DNA of 31,999 nucleotides from NCBI GenBank assembly GCA_050260375.1, contig JBLNCA010000050.1, forward strand, positions 1-31,999. The letters run 5' to 3'. The position numbers were made by a program, and so were the translations under genes. Shown piece after piece: positions 24,808 to 31,999 of this stretch. The DNA is from DTFZ01 sp050260375 (lineage in GTDB: Bacteria; Bacillota; Clostridia; Christensenellales; SZUA-584). The notes beneath the pieces were generated by a model. The model searched no databases and was not told where the DNA came from. It worked only from the letters and a program-made list of their open reading frames with translations. Position 1 is the stretch's first letter. Each line of letters begins with the position of its first letter.

Positions 24808-25320
24808 ATGCGTAAGATTAGCTTTAAGATAGTTGCTTTGATGCTGTGTCTTGCCGCTGCAGTTGCGGTATTTTCGGGATGCGGCACGGTAACGCTGGCA
24901 AAGCCGACACCGCTTCCGGGCGTACCCACATATAAGATAACGGGCAGCTGCGAAATAGCGATAAACGGAGACGTAGTCACCGTTTCGGGCAAGACGGATT
25001 TAGACTCCGGAGCGCTTATAAACATATCGGTAGTCGCGCAGAACGGCATGACTATTGATTCCGTCACAGTAACGCAAAACAAAGCGAACGATACGATTTC
25101 GGCGGACTTTAACATTGCGGGCAAAACAAGCGGCGTGGAAAAAATCGTGGGATACATATCATGCGCGCCCACGCTTTACGGCAGCCAGACGGACGGTGTA
25201 TACCAAAAATACGGCAAGAAGTTCGAGTATATTGAAGCGGACAATAAAAACCTTATATGGGGCAACGACGGCAACGTTGTGGCGTTTGCGTCCGATATGA
25301 TAGATCTTCCAAAGTTATAA
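24808..25320 (+). CDS. Putative lipoprotein of unknown function
   Basis: A 170-residue exported protein. The N-terminus MRKISFKIVALMLCLAAAV leads to a lipobox VFSGC with the lipidated Cys at residue 25, so it should be anchored to the outer face of the membrane. A proline-rich linker (KPTPLPGVPTYK) follows, then a beta-rich domain (CEIAINGDVVTVSGKTDLDSG, NISVVAQNGMTIDSVTVTQN) that resembles an immunoglobulin-like fold, but I recognise no family. AGAGGT precedes the ATG. The gene is monocistronic with a clear promoter and terminator. Confidence 0.75.
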   Translation: MRKISFKIVALMLCLAAAVAVFSGCGTVTLAKPTPLPGVPTYKITGSCEIAINGDVVTVSGKTDLDSGALINISVVAQNGMTIDSVTVTQNKANDTISADFNIAGKTSGVEKIVGYISCAPTLYGSQTDGVYQKYGKKFEYIEADNKNLIWGNDGNVVAFASDMIDLPKL

Positions 25321-25333
25321 CTAAACAGTTTAT

Positions 25334-25356
25334 AAAGGCCGCTTTACGCGGCCTTT
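25334..25356. terminator. Terminator after the lipoprotein gene
   Basis: AAAGGCCGC (25334-25342) pairs perfectly with GCGGCCTTT (25348-25356), with a five-base loop and a short T-run. The hairpin overlaps the last codons and stop of the convergent DUF3810-like gene, so the same DNA encodes that protein's C-terminal Lys-Ala-Ala. Confidence 0.75.
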
Positions 25357-26495
25357 TGTATTGCACGGGAATTTGTTATGCCGCACTGACGCCAGAGCGC
25401 TATAAGCAGGTCTACCATGCGCCCGTAGCTCTTTACGCCTTCCTTCTGCATGTTGGCCTTCAAAAACGTGTTGTTGACCGCCTTAGACGTCTCATTTACC
25501 GGGCTCTCGTAGCGCTGCCAGTAAAGGTGGTTGTTTTGAAGGTCTCTGTTTATGCCTTCCGAATATTTACGCCGCAGTTCGAAATAAAGGTCGCTGTCGT
25601 TTTCATACAGTTGATTCATCGATTCGGAAAGCGCGAGCATCGTTCCCGAATATTCCACAGACGCGTCGCCGGAATATGACGCGACGTAATAGGCAAGAAA
25701 GTTTGCCTCGTCTTCTCTTGCGAAGCCTCTCTGGTGAGCAGATTCATGAAGGGTTGACGCCGCAAAATACAGCATGGGCACGTCTATGTTTAAATTGGCT
25801 TCGGCGGTGAACGGAAAATATACGCCGGAGATATGGGCGTACGATAGTCCGGCAGAGTAGATTACCGGCTTTGCGCCGCCGTAACTGCCGCCTAAAAAGT
25901 CTTTTCCGGTAAGCTCGGCCGCAAGGTTGTAATATTGCGCCGTAGCGTTCATCATATAATTCTTTGTAAAATCGGGGGAGTATACGCCACTTTCGTCTTC
26001 GGGCACAGCCGCTCTTAAAGTATTCGCTTTTGCGATAAGCGCTTCGCAGGTGGAATAGAGCTCGCTGACCGAAGCGGGCGATGTGTCAAGCTTTAAAATG
26101 CTGCCCAAGGGTTCCCGCGAATAGTTAAAGCCCCACAGCCCAACAAACAACGCGTATATGCAGGAAAACACGCACAGCAGCGCAAGCAGCCAATTAAGCA
26201 GCTCATACCACCATTCTCGTTTCGCCAATACGGTTTTTATCAGCATTACAATTATATATACGATGACAAACAGCAAAAAGGCGTACAGCAGCAGTTCCGC
26301 GAGCGAAAACGGAAGCAGTCCCGTTACAGCGGATAAACCCTGGCTTATTATTCTGTATACAGCGCGCGAATAAACTTTTTCGGTGAAATCAGGCCACAGA
26401 AAAAACAGCCTGAACAACAGATAAAAAACAGGCCCGACAAGGAGCCAGGGAATCTTTTTTATTAACCGCCTCACCCTGAAACCTTCGTCCCGCAT
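25344..26495 (-). CDS. DUF3810-like membrane zinc metalloprotease
   Basis: A 383-residue membrane protein. Three N-terminal hydrophobic segments (about 15-33, 66-88 and 101-121) are followed by a large extracellular domain. That domain has HESAH at 250-254 continued by QRGFAREDEANF, the extended HExxH...EDEAN motif of DUF3810, whose downstream acidic residue is the likely third zinc ligand. The substrate is unknown. A TTG nine bases upstream opens the frame, but it sits one base after AGGGGA, so ATG 26493-26495 is the likelier start. PrsW-like protease is encoded just upstream on the same strand, but a good promoter lies between them. Confidence 0.82.
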   Translation of the reverse strand: MRDEGFRVRRLIKKIPWLLVGPVFYLLFRLFFLWPDFTEKVYSRAVYRIISQGLSAVTGLLPFSLAELLLYAFLLFVIVYIIVMLIKTVLAKREWWYELLNWLLALLCVFSCIYALFVGLWGFNYSREPLGSILKLDTSPASVSELYSTCEALIAKANTLRAAVPEDESGVYSPDFTKNYMMNATAQYYNLAAELTGKDFLGGSYGGAKPVIYSAGLSYAHISGVYFPFTAEANLNIDVPMLYFAASTLHESAHQRGFAREDEANFLAYYVASYSGDASVEYSGTMLALSESMNQLYENDSDLYFELRRKYSEGINRDLQNNHLYWQRYESPVNETSKAVNNTFLKANMQKEGVKSYGRMVDLLIALWRQCGITNSRAIQKAA

Positions 26496-26517
26496 AGCGT
26501 GCAATCCCCTTTAAGTT

Positions 26518-26546
26518 ATTTTATATATTTATGCTTAAGCGGTCAA
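26518..26546 (-). promoter_or_regulatory. Predicted promoter of the DUF3810-like gene
   Basis: On the minus strand, -35 TTGACC (26541-26546), a 17-base spacer and -10 TAAAAT (26518-26523), each one base from consensus. The leader to the ATG is about 16 bases. Confidence 0.6.
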
Positions 26547-26607
26547 TGACAATATAATGGGGATATATGAACCAAGTGTAAAACGCGTATTAATAAACCA
26601 TTAAATG

Positions 26608-27303
26608 CTATTCGCTCCTAAACTGGCGCTTTGATTCGACGTAATACCTGCGAAGTTTTATAAGCGAAGTTATCCATAAAAACGCCACGAACGGTATAAA
26701 TGCAAGAGAAAGCAATGGAATCGAAGTCATAAGTATGAAATCAAACGCGCCGTGCAGCAGCGCCGGTATATAAAGCGACTTTGAAAAATACGACCTGCAT
26801 TTTCTCGGGTCGGGGCAGAACTTTGAAAGCGAGAGGTAATAGCCCATCGTGACGCCGAGCAGCATGTGCACCGGCACGCTTAACAGCCCGCGCGTTATCC
26901 AGATATCCGGGCTTTGCGCCGAATACGTGATTACGTAAAATATATTCTCCAGCGTGGCAAACCCCAAAGCCGCGATGCTGCAATACACTATGCCGTCCAG
27001 CTTCTCGTTGAACGCGGGGTTGTTATAAGCAAATTTAAGCACTACGAGCCTTTTGAAATACTCCTCGGAAAAGCCTACGATAACTATCGCTTCAAACAGT
27101 ACTCCCCAAAGGCCCGTGAATATGTTGAAGCCCCGCCCGAGCATTTCGACGATCATGGTAGGAAGCGTGGCTATCAAGCCTATTACAAACACTTTTACCA
27201 GCATCAAAACCGGTTCGCGCTCAAACCTGTCCTGTATTATTATAAAAAGAGAAAATATGACGCCCGGCAGTACGGCCAGCAAAATAAGATAAATCTGTTC
27301 CAT
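26608..27303 (-). CDS. PrsW-family glutamic-type intramembrane protease
   Basis: A 231-residue polytopic membrane protein with about seven hydrophobic segments. It carries the PrsW/CPBP-superfamily signatures: the Glu pair in GFSEEYFKR (Glu80, Glu81), DGIVYCSIAALGFATLEN (103-120, Glu119), a His in SVPVHMLLG (His146), and LHGAFDF (His184, Asp188). B. subtilis PrsW makes the site-1 cut in anti-sigma factor RsiW. No sigma or anti-sigma genes are in this window, so the target here is unknown. AAAGGA lies upstream of the ATG. It is divergent from the valS T-box promoter. Confidence 0.88.
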   Translation of the reverse strand: MEQIYLILLAVLPGVIFSLFIIIQDRFEREPVLMLVKVFVIGLIATLPTMIVEMLGRGFNIFTGLWGVLFEAIVIVGFSEEYFKRLVVLKFAYNNPAFNEKLDGIVYCSIAALGFATLENIFYVITYSAQSPDIWITRGLLSVPVHMLLGVTMGYYLSLSKFCPDPRKCRSYFSKSLYIPALLHGAFDFILMTSIPLLSLAFIPFVAFLWITSLIKLRRYYVESKRQFRSE

Positions 27304-27343
27304 TTCAATTCCTTTACGCGTTATTCTTTTATTATTGCCGTTG

Positions 27344-27372
27344 TTGACAGCGTAATCCAGTTATATTATAAT
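27344..27372 (+). promoter_or_regulatory. Consensus valS promoter
   Basis: TTGACA (27344-27349), a spacer of exactly 17 bases, and TATAAT (27367-27372): a perfect housekeeping-sigma promoter feeding the T-box leader. Confidence 0.88.
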
Positions 27373-27384
27373 TTTACCACAGCA

Positions 27385-27606
27385 ATGACAAAGAGTAGTA
27401 CTGCAAATTGCGCCGGTATAAGAGAAAAGGCTTCATCGGCTGAGAAGGCCTTTCGGCAAGCGTGCGGGAAGTCGCTTTGGAGCTTCGTATGCGAAATCTT
27501 AGAGTAGCATGCGGCGCAGCCGTGCGTTATAACGGGCGAGCGCAGGCTATTTGCCTGAAATAAGGTGGCACCGCGGTTTACCGTCCTTTTGTCGGGCGGT
27601 TTTTTA
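27385..27606 (+). ncRNA. T-box leader (tRNA-Val sensing) of valS
   Basis: The Stem I base has the hallmark AAGAGTAGTA (27391-27400), the Stem I arms contain AGAGAA and GGCTGAGAA, and the specifier segment GGAAGTCGCTTTGGAG gives a GTC valine codon at 27471-27473. The T-box AAGGTGGCACCGCG (27562-27575) carries the acceptor-end bulge TGGC. A terminator follows: ACCGTCC/GGGCGGT with a run of six T ending at 27606. Uncharged tRNA-Val would stabilise the antiterminator and let valS-folC be transcribed. The bulge's variable base is C, where T (pairing with the common A73 of tRNA-Val) would be expected. Confidence 0.92.
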
Positions 27607-27631
27607 TTTGTAGATTATTGGAGGACGGAAT

Positions 27632-30262
27632 ATGTGTGCAAAAGAACTGAGCAAGGTGTATGATCCTAAAGAAGTCGAACAGCGCTTATATAACGAATGG
27701 GTAAACGCCGGATATTTCCGCGCGGAGATAGACAAAAACAAAAAGCCGTATACTATAGTCATACCTCCGCCTAATATAACGGGGCAGCTTCATATGGGGC
27801 ACGCACTCGACAACATGATGCAGGACGCTATTATAAGGACTAAGCGCATGCAGGGCTACGCAGCATTGTGGCTGCCCGGAACGGACCACGCGAGCATAGC
27901 TACCGAAGTCAAGATAGCGGATAAGCTAAGGGAAGAGGGTACGTCAAAAGAGGAGATAGGCCGCGAGGAGTTCTTAAAGCGCGCTTGGGCGTGGAAGGAG
28001 CAGTACGGCGGCAGGATAGTCGAGCAGCTCAAAAAGCTCGGCTCGTCGTGCGACTGGTCGCGCGAGCGCTTCACGATGGACGAAGGCTGTTCAAGAGCGG
28101 TAAAAGAATTCTTCGTGCGGCTTTACGAGAAGGGGCTTATATACAGGGGAGACCGTATAATCAACTGGTGCCCCGACTGCGAAACCGCGCTCTCCGACGC
28201 CGAGGTGGAATACACGGAGCACGATTCTCACCTCTGGTATATGCGCTACCCGGCGGAGGACGGCGGGGAAGGCGTTGTAGTCGCTACCACGCGGCCGGAG
28301 ACGATGCTGGGCGATACCGCCGTCGCAGTAAACCCGAAGGATAAAAGATATAAAAACATAGTAGGAAAGAACGTGGTGCTGCCGCTTGTAAACCGCGTGA
28401 TACCTGTTATTGCGGACGAATATGTCGATATGGAGTTCGGAACCGGCGCCGTTAAGATAACGCCCGCACACGACCCCAACGACTTCGAAGTAGGCGCAAG
28501 GCACAAGCTTCCCGTTATCCGCGTGCTGGACGACAAAGGATATGTAAACAGCATGGGCGGCAAGTTTGAAGGCAAGGAACGCTATGAGGCAAGGGAGCTT
28601 ATAATAAAGGAGCTTGCCGAGCTCGGGCTGCTCGTAAAGACGGAAGACCACAAGAACAACGTAGGGCATTGCTACAGGTGCGATACCGTAGTGGAGCCTA
28701 TAGTTTCCAAGCAGTGGTTCGTTTCAATGAAAAGCCTCGCTAAGCCCGCTATCGACGCCGTGAGAAACGGCGACATAAAGTTTGTGCCCGAGCACAGCCA
28801 GAGCATATATTTCTCGTGGATGGACAACATACGCGACTGGTGCATATCGCGCCAGCTTTGGTGGGGCCACAGGATACCCGCCTATTACTGCGCGGACTGC
28901 GGCAATATGATAGTGGCGCGCGAAGAGCCCAAAGAATGCGCATGCGGCTCAAGGCGCTTTAACCAGGACGAAGACGTGCTCGATACGTGGTTCAGCAGCG
29001 GGCTTTGGCCGTTCTCTACTCTCGGCTGGCCCGACAAAACGCCTGATCTTGAGTACTTCTATCCCACCAATGTGCTCGTTACCGCGTACGACATAATATT
29101 CTTCTGGGTCGCGAGGATGATAATGTCGGGCTATGAGTGCATGGGTGAAAAGCCGTTTGAGTACGTCAACATTCACGGGCTCGTGCGCGACGAACAGGGC
29201 CGCAAGATGAGCAAATCGCTTAACAACGGCATAGACCCGCTTGATATTGTAGAAGAATACGGCGCGGACGCGCTGAGGTTCAGCCTTGCCGTAGGCGTCA
29301 GGGTGGGCGGCGATATGCGTTTCTCGACCGAAAAGGTAATAAACGCACGCAACTTCTCCAACAAGATATGGAACGCGGCAAGGTTCGTTCTTATGAACAC
29401 CGGCGAAAGCGTTGCGCCTATCGACGAGAGCAAACTTGACATAGCCGACAAGTGGATACTTACGCGGCTCGCGGATACGATAACGGACGTAACCGATCTT
29501 ATTGAGCGCTTCGAACTCGGCATGGCGGCGCAGAAGGTGCACGACTTCCTTTGGAACGAATACTGCGACTGGTATATCGAGATGGCAAAACCTCGCCTTA
29601 ACTCGGATAACGAGGCGGATAAAAACACTGCGGTTTCGGTGCTGAATTTCGTGCTCGCGGATACGCTTAAGCTGCTTCATCCTTTCATGCCGTTCATCAC
29701 CGAGGAGATATACAAATCGCTGCCCGCGACTACGGGAAGCATAATGGTATCGAAATGGCCCGAGGCCGGCACTAGATATGACGTCGAAGAAAAGGCTATG
29801 CAGAACGTTATGGAGATGGTGCGCGGCATAAGAAACCTGCGCTCCGAGATGAACGTTCCTGCAAACAGGAAGGCGGAAATAAGCATACTCGCTTCCGGGG
29901 AATCAAGGCAGGATTACGAGATGTGCGCGCAGTACATCGCAAGGCTGGCTTACGCTTCCGGAATAAAGTTCATAGAAAGCAAGAAGGATGTTCCCAAGAA
30001 CTCCGTTTCAGTCGTAGGTACGGGGGCGGAGGCTTTCATGCCTCTTGGAGAGCTTATCGATATAGACAAAGAGATTGCGCGGCTCGAGGGCGAGGCGAAG
30101 CGGCTGGAAGGCGAGATAAAGCGCGCCCAAGGGCTGCTTTCCAACAGCAGGTTCGTGGACAAGGCTCCGGCCGCAGTCGTGGAGGAAGAACGTAACAAGC
30201 TTGCAAAATACAGCGATATGCTCGCGGCTATAAACCAAAGGCTTTCTGAGTTTCGCAAATGA
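27632..30262 (+). CDS. valS: Valyl-tRNA synthetase
   Basis: ValRS (876 residues, normal length) charges tRNA-Val. It is a class Ia enzyme with HMGH (HIGH motif) at 54-57, the CP1 editing domain at about 190-340 (TTRPETMLGDTAVAVNP), KMSKS at 525-529, an anticodon-binding helical domain at about 620-760, and the ValRS-specific C-terminal coiled coil at about 810-876 (DIDKEIARLEGEAKRLEGEI). A zinc-like CxxC cluster (CADCGNMIV through CACG) is inserted at about 418-438. GGAGG precedes the ATG. It is controlled by the T-box and overlaps folC by four bases. Confidence 0.98.
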   Translation: MCAKELSKVYDPKEVEQRLYNEWVNAGYFRAEIDKNKKPYTIVIPPPNITGQLHMGHALDNMMQDAIIRTKRMQGYAALWLPGTDHASIATEVKIADKLREEGTSKEEIGREEFLKRAWAWKEQYGGRIVEQLKKLGSSCDWSRERFTMDEGCSRAVKEFFVRLYEKGLIYRGDRIINWCPDCETALSDAEVEYTEHDSHLWYMRYPAEDGGEGVVVATTRPETMLGDTAVAVNPKDKRYKNIVGKNVVLPLVNRVIPVIADEYVDMEFGTGAVKITPAHDPNDFEVGARHKLPVIRVLDDKGYVNSMGGKFEGKERYEARELIIKELAELGLLVKTEDHKNNVGHCYRCDTVVEPIVSKQWFVSMKSLAKPAIDAVRNGDIKFVPEHSQSIYFSWMDNIRDWCISRQLWWGHRIPAYYCADCGNMIVAREEPKECACGSRRFNQDEDVLDTWFSSGLWPFSTLGWPDKTPDLEYFYPTNVLVTAYDIIFFWVARMIMSGYECMGEKPFEYVNIHGLVRDEQGRKMSKSLNNGIDPLDIVEEYGADALRFSLAVGVRVGGDMRFSTEKVINARNFSNKIWNAARFVLMNTGESVAPIDESKLDIADKWILTRLADTITDVTDLIERFELGMAAQKVHDFLWNEYCDWYIEMAKPRLNSDNEADKNTAVSVLNFVLADTLKLLHPFMPFITEEIYKSLPATTGSIMVSKWPEAGTRYDVEEKAMQNVMEMVRGIRNLRSEMNVPANRKAEISILASGESRQDYEMCAQYIARLAYASGIKFIESKKDVPKNSVSVVGTGAEAFMPLGELIDIDKEIARLEGEAKRLEGEIKRAQGLLSNSRFVDKAPAAVVEEERNKLAKYSDMLAAINQRLSEFRK

Positions 30263-31377
30263 AATACGTCCATATTGCGGGCACAAACGGCAAGGGCTCC
30301 GTAGCCGAGTATATAAGCAGCATAATTATCGCCGCCGGATACAGGTGCGGGTGCTTTACGTCGCCGCATATAGTATCCGAAACGGAACGCATGCGCATAA
30401 ACGGCGAGTGCATAAGCAGGCAGGAACTCGATAGCCTGCTTCGCGAGGTAAAGGATAACGGCCTTGCCGTCAACGAAACGCCGTTCGCCGCGTATACCGC
30501 TGCCGCGCTTTTATGGTTCGAGCGGCAGGGGGTCGATATCGCGGTAATGGAAACAGGGCTGGGGGGGAGGCTCGACCCCACGAACGTTATACAGCCGTCC
30601 GTTGTGGTTCTCACGAACATAGACTACGACCACATGAACGTGCTGGGCGGAAGCCTGGCTGAGATAGCCGCCGAAAAGTGCGGCATTATAAAGCCCGGCG
30701 TTCCCGTAGTATCCGCGGTGCAGCATAGCGAAACCGTAAAGGTAATATACGAGCATTGCAGGGAAAGAAAAGCCCCGCTGAAGTTCGTGCGGCCAGTTAA
30801 AGTTCTGTCAAGCTCAGTGGACGGGCAGACATTCATATCCGACGGCGAGGAATATTTCATAAACGCGATAGGCGAAAGCCAGCCGCAGAACGCCGCTCTC
30901 GCCGCGATGGCGGCAAAGCAGCTTGGAATAGACGATGAAAGCATAAAAAAAGGCGTCGCGTGCGCGCTGCTTTCGTGCCGTATAGAATACATAAAGGGCA
31001 GCCCTGATATCATATTGGACGGCGCCCATAACGCCGCCGCGATGGACGAGCTTATACGTACGCTTGACAGGCACTTTCCCGGCGGCAATTTTGTGCTGCT
31101 GTTCGCGTGCATGAAGGATAAGGATTACGACGCGATAATAGAAAAGCTGGGCAGGGTTTTCAATAAGGCTTTTATAACGCAAGCCGAACGGGAGAGAGGG
31201 GCTTCGCCCGAAGCGCTCTGCGAGCGCTTTCCGCTGTATATAAAATGCACCGTCGAGCCGGACGCGTCGGCTGCGTTTGATATGGCTAAAGCTCAGGCGC
31301 AGAGCGACGGCGCGCTGCTTGTAGTCTGCGGCTCGTTCTACCTCGCGGGCCTTGTGTCGGATATATTAAAACGATAG
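30259..31377 (+). CDS. folC: Folylpolyglutamate synthase / dihydrofolate synthase, short form
   Basis: A Mur-ligase-family enzyme of 372 residues that adds glutamate to dihydropteroate or folates using ATP. The P-loop AGTNGKGS is at residues 7-14, the folate-binding FTSPHIVSETERMRING (33-49), METGLGGRLDPTN (about 96-108), LTNIDYDHMNVLG (about 114-126) and LDGAHNAAAMDEL (about 250-262) are all present. Most homologues carry about 40-50 extra residues before the P-loop. Here the frame has a TGA four codons upstream, so no longer form is possible. The ATG overlaps the valS stop (ATGA) with only a weak ribosome binding site, implying translational coupling. All core motifs are intact, so it is probably active. 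Confidence 0.9.
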   Translation: MKYVHIAGTNGKGSVAEYISSIIIAAGYRCGCFTSPHIVSETERMRINGECISRQELDSLLREVKDNGLAVNETPFAAYTAAALLWFERQGVDIAVMETGLGGRLDPTNVIQPSVVVLTNIDYDHMNVLGGSLAEIAAEKCGIIKPGVPVVSAVQHSETVKVIYEHCRERKAPLKFVRPVKVLSSSVDGQTFISDGEEYFINAIGESQPQNAALAAMAAKQLGIDDESIKKGVACALLSCRIEYIKGSPDIILDGAHNAAAMDELIRTLDRHFPGGNFVLLFACMKDKDYDAIIEKLGRVFNKAFITQAERERGASPEALCERFPLYIKCTVEPDASAAFDMAKAQAQSDGALLVVCGSFYLAGLVSDILKR

Positions 31378-31399
31378 TAGATATTAGCATTATTAAAAG

Positions 31400-31640
31400 G
31401 CTTCCCCTCCGAGGGGAAGCTGTCGCCGTAGGCGACTGATGAGGTGTGAATTAAAGCAGCTTTTAACCTACACCTCATCCGACGCGGCAAGCCGCGCCAC
31501 TTCCTCTGTTCGCAATAGTCGCCTGCCTCACTACCGTTCGGCATGCTCCTTTACTCACAGAGCCTCCGGCTCGCTTCTTCGCTCACTGAGCGCGCTCGCT
31601 TTCGCCTCCCCTCAAGTAAAAGGCTAAACTGTCAAAAATG
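31400..31640. repeat. Composite intergenic repeat with nested inverted repeats
   Basis: It starts with hairpin GCTTCCCC/GGGGAAGC (31400-31420), then hairpin GTCGCC/GGCGAC (31422-31436), then GATGAGGTGT (31438-31447), which is inverted as ACACCTCATC (31470-31479) around an AT-rich 22-base centre. The hairpin CGCGGC/GCCGCG (31483-31496) and a GC-rich tail to about 31640 follow (GAGCGCGCTC-like palindromes near 31588-31598, CCTCCCCTC near the end). This resembles MITE-like dispersed repeats of gut Clostridia. I see no credible gene in it. Confidence 0.6.
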
Positions 31641-31680
31641 TATATGCCGTCATTCCATCAGCTATGCTTGAAGGAGTGTA

Positions 31681-31833
31681 CTAAAGAATTCCTTTGTATA
31701 GAGCACCTTCCATGGGATTCTTCGCAAGTACAGAATCAACATACGCTATACGCACAACAATAAACATCGAAATACCTGGTGAACTTGGCGCAAAGCTTGG
31801 CAATACTCGCTCAAAGGTGCGTTTGAACTCAAA
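31681..31833 (-). other. Open minus-strand frame, possible gene remnant
   Basis: On the minus strand a stop-free frame runs from the group II intron border (about 31914) through the repeat at 31834-31874 to a TAG at 31681-31683. The part beyond the repeat reads SFEFKRTFERVLPSFAPSSP and ends MEGALYKGIL, which looks somewhat protein-like. There is no start codon or ribosome binding site in a sensible place and no family I recognise. It may be the 3' remnant of a gene split by the intron, or just repeat-associated DNA. Confidence 0.2.
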
Positions 31834-31874
31834 GCTTCCCCTGATAGGGGAAGTGGCGCGAAGCGTCGATAGGG
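31834..31874. repeat. Second copy of the GCTTCCCC hairpin-type repeat
   Basis: CTTCCCCT (31835-31842) pairs with AGGGGAAG (31846-31853) over a three-base loop, followed by GTGGCGCGAAGCGTCGAT. It shares the first hairpin with the composite repeat at 31400 but has a different second arm, so it is a relative rather than a copy. Confidence 0.5.
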
Positions 31875-31914
31875 TTATAATAACGGAGTCCTCAGAAAAA
31901 AGGATGAGAATCGA

Positions 31915-31999
31915 GTAGGAGGTAGGTGATTATTTCACCTACCGACCTCTCACACCACCGTACGTACCGTTCGGTATACGGCGGTTCAAATAGGAATTA
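31915..31999 (-). mobile_element. 3' end of a group II intron (domains V and VI)
   Basis: Read on the minus strand, domain V is ACCGCCGTA (31985-31977) paired with TACGGTGGT (31962-31954). Its distal helix TACC/GGTA is closed by a GAAC loop, and a two-base CG bulge (31964-31963) sits where domain V has its conserved bulge. The linker GTGAGAGGTC leads to domain VI, a 9-bp stem GGTAGGTGA/TCACCTACC (31943-31935 with 31929-31921). The intron would end in CTAC near 31915. The catalytic core, any maturase ORF and the 5' end lie to the right of the window. The structure matches the group II layout closely; the class is not assigned. Confidence 0.8.

Noticed and set aside
31439..31627. Plus-strand frame of 62 codons in the composite repeat
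   Set aside because: It lies wholly in repeat DNA and its serine/arginine-rich product has no ribosome binding site or protein-like pattern.
31694..31918. Plus-strand frame of 74 codons
   Set aside because: It crosses a dispersed hairpin repeat and runs into the intron border. The minus frame looks slightly more protein-like, and neither is well supported.

Overview
The window looks like a chromosome segment of a Gram-positive, Clostridia-like member of the Bacillota. The evidence is the tig-clpP-clpX order, an RqcH-type NFACT protein, a tRNA-responsive T-box leader in front of valS, strong GGAGG-type ribosome binding sites, and a type IV pilus operon with no outer-membrane secretin (no pilQ/gspD). 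AUA isoleucine codons are frequent throughout. I see no rRNA, tRNA or CRISPR array.

Layout. 1-256: intergenic repeats overlapping the 3' end of a tiny ORF. 257-3339: divergent rqcH (-) and proA (+), sharing one overlapping promoter region. 3466-6056 (-): argG-argH, with two candidate ArgR boxes over the argG promoter. 6057-6512: a 455-base gap holding a roughly 100-base nested palindromic element of unknown nature. 6513-9768 (+): tig-clpP-clpX. 9861-10124: a small gene broken by an in-frame TAA. 10167-10979 (-): a TIM-barrel sugar isomerase-like protein. 11111-13035 (+): a CoA-disulfide reductase/rhodanese fusion overlapping an ArsR-type regulator, behind a perfect 9-10-9 inverted repeat that may be its operator. 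13178-14185 (+): a WYL-type regulator.

14254-24465 (-) is one type IV pilus locus, transcribed pilB-pilT-pilC-pilA-pilD-minor pilin-minor pilin-PilX/GspK-like-pilM-pilN-pilO. PilB and PilT power extension and retraction, PilC is the membrane platform, PilM/N/O form the inner assembly complex, PilD matures the pilins, and PilA is the major subunit. The PilX-like protein has a prepilin-like N-terminus joined to a long glycine-rich, solenoid-like domain. Three tandem 42-base hairpin repeats lie between a predicted promoter and pilB.

24808-27303 holds a lipoprotein (+), a DUF3810-like membrane metalloprotease (-) and a PrsW-like membrane protease (-). 27344-31377 (+) is a near-consensus promoter, a valine T-box, valS and a short-form folC overlapping valS by four bases. 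31378-31999 is repeat-rich, and the right edge carries what looks like domains V and VI (the 3' end) of a group II intron on the minus strand, whose body lies outside the window.

The most original signals are the hairpin repeat family whose two stem variants show compensatory changes and which sits in the predicted pil leader, the PilX-like solenoid protein, the ArsR/CoADR-rhodanese operon with its inverted repeat, and the nested palindrome upstream of tig. No complete unknown defence or mobile system is visible.
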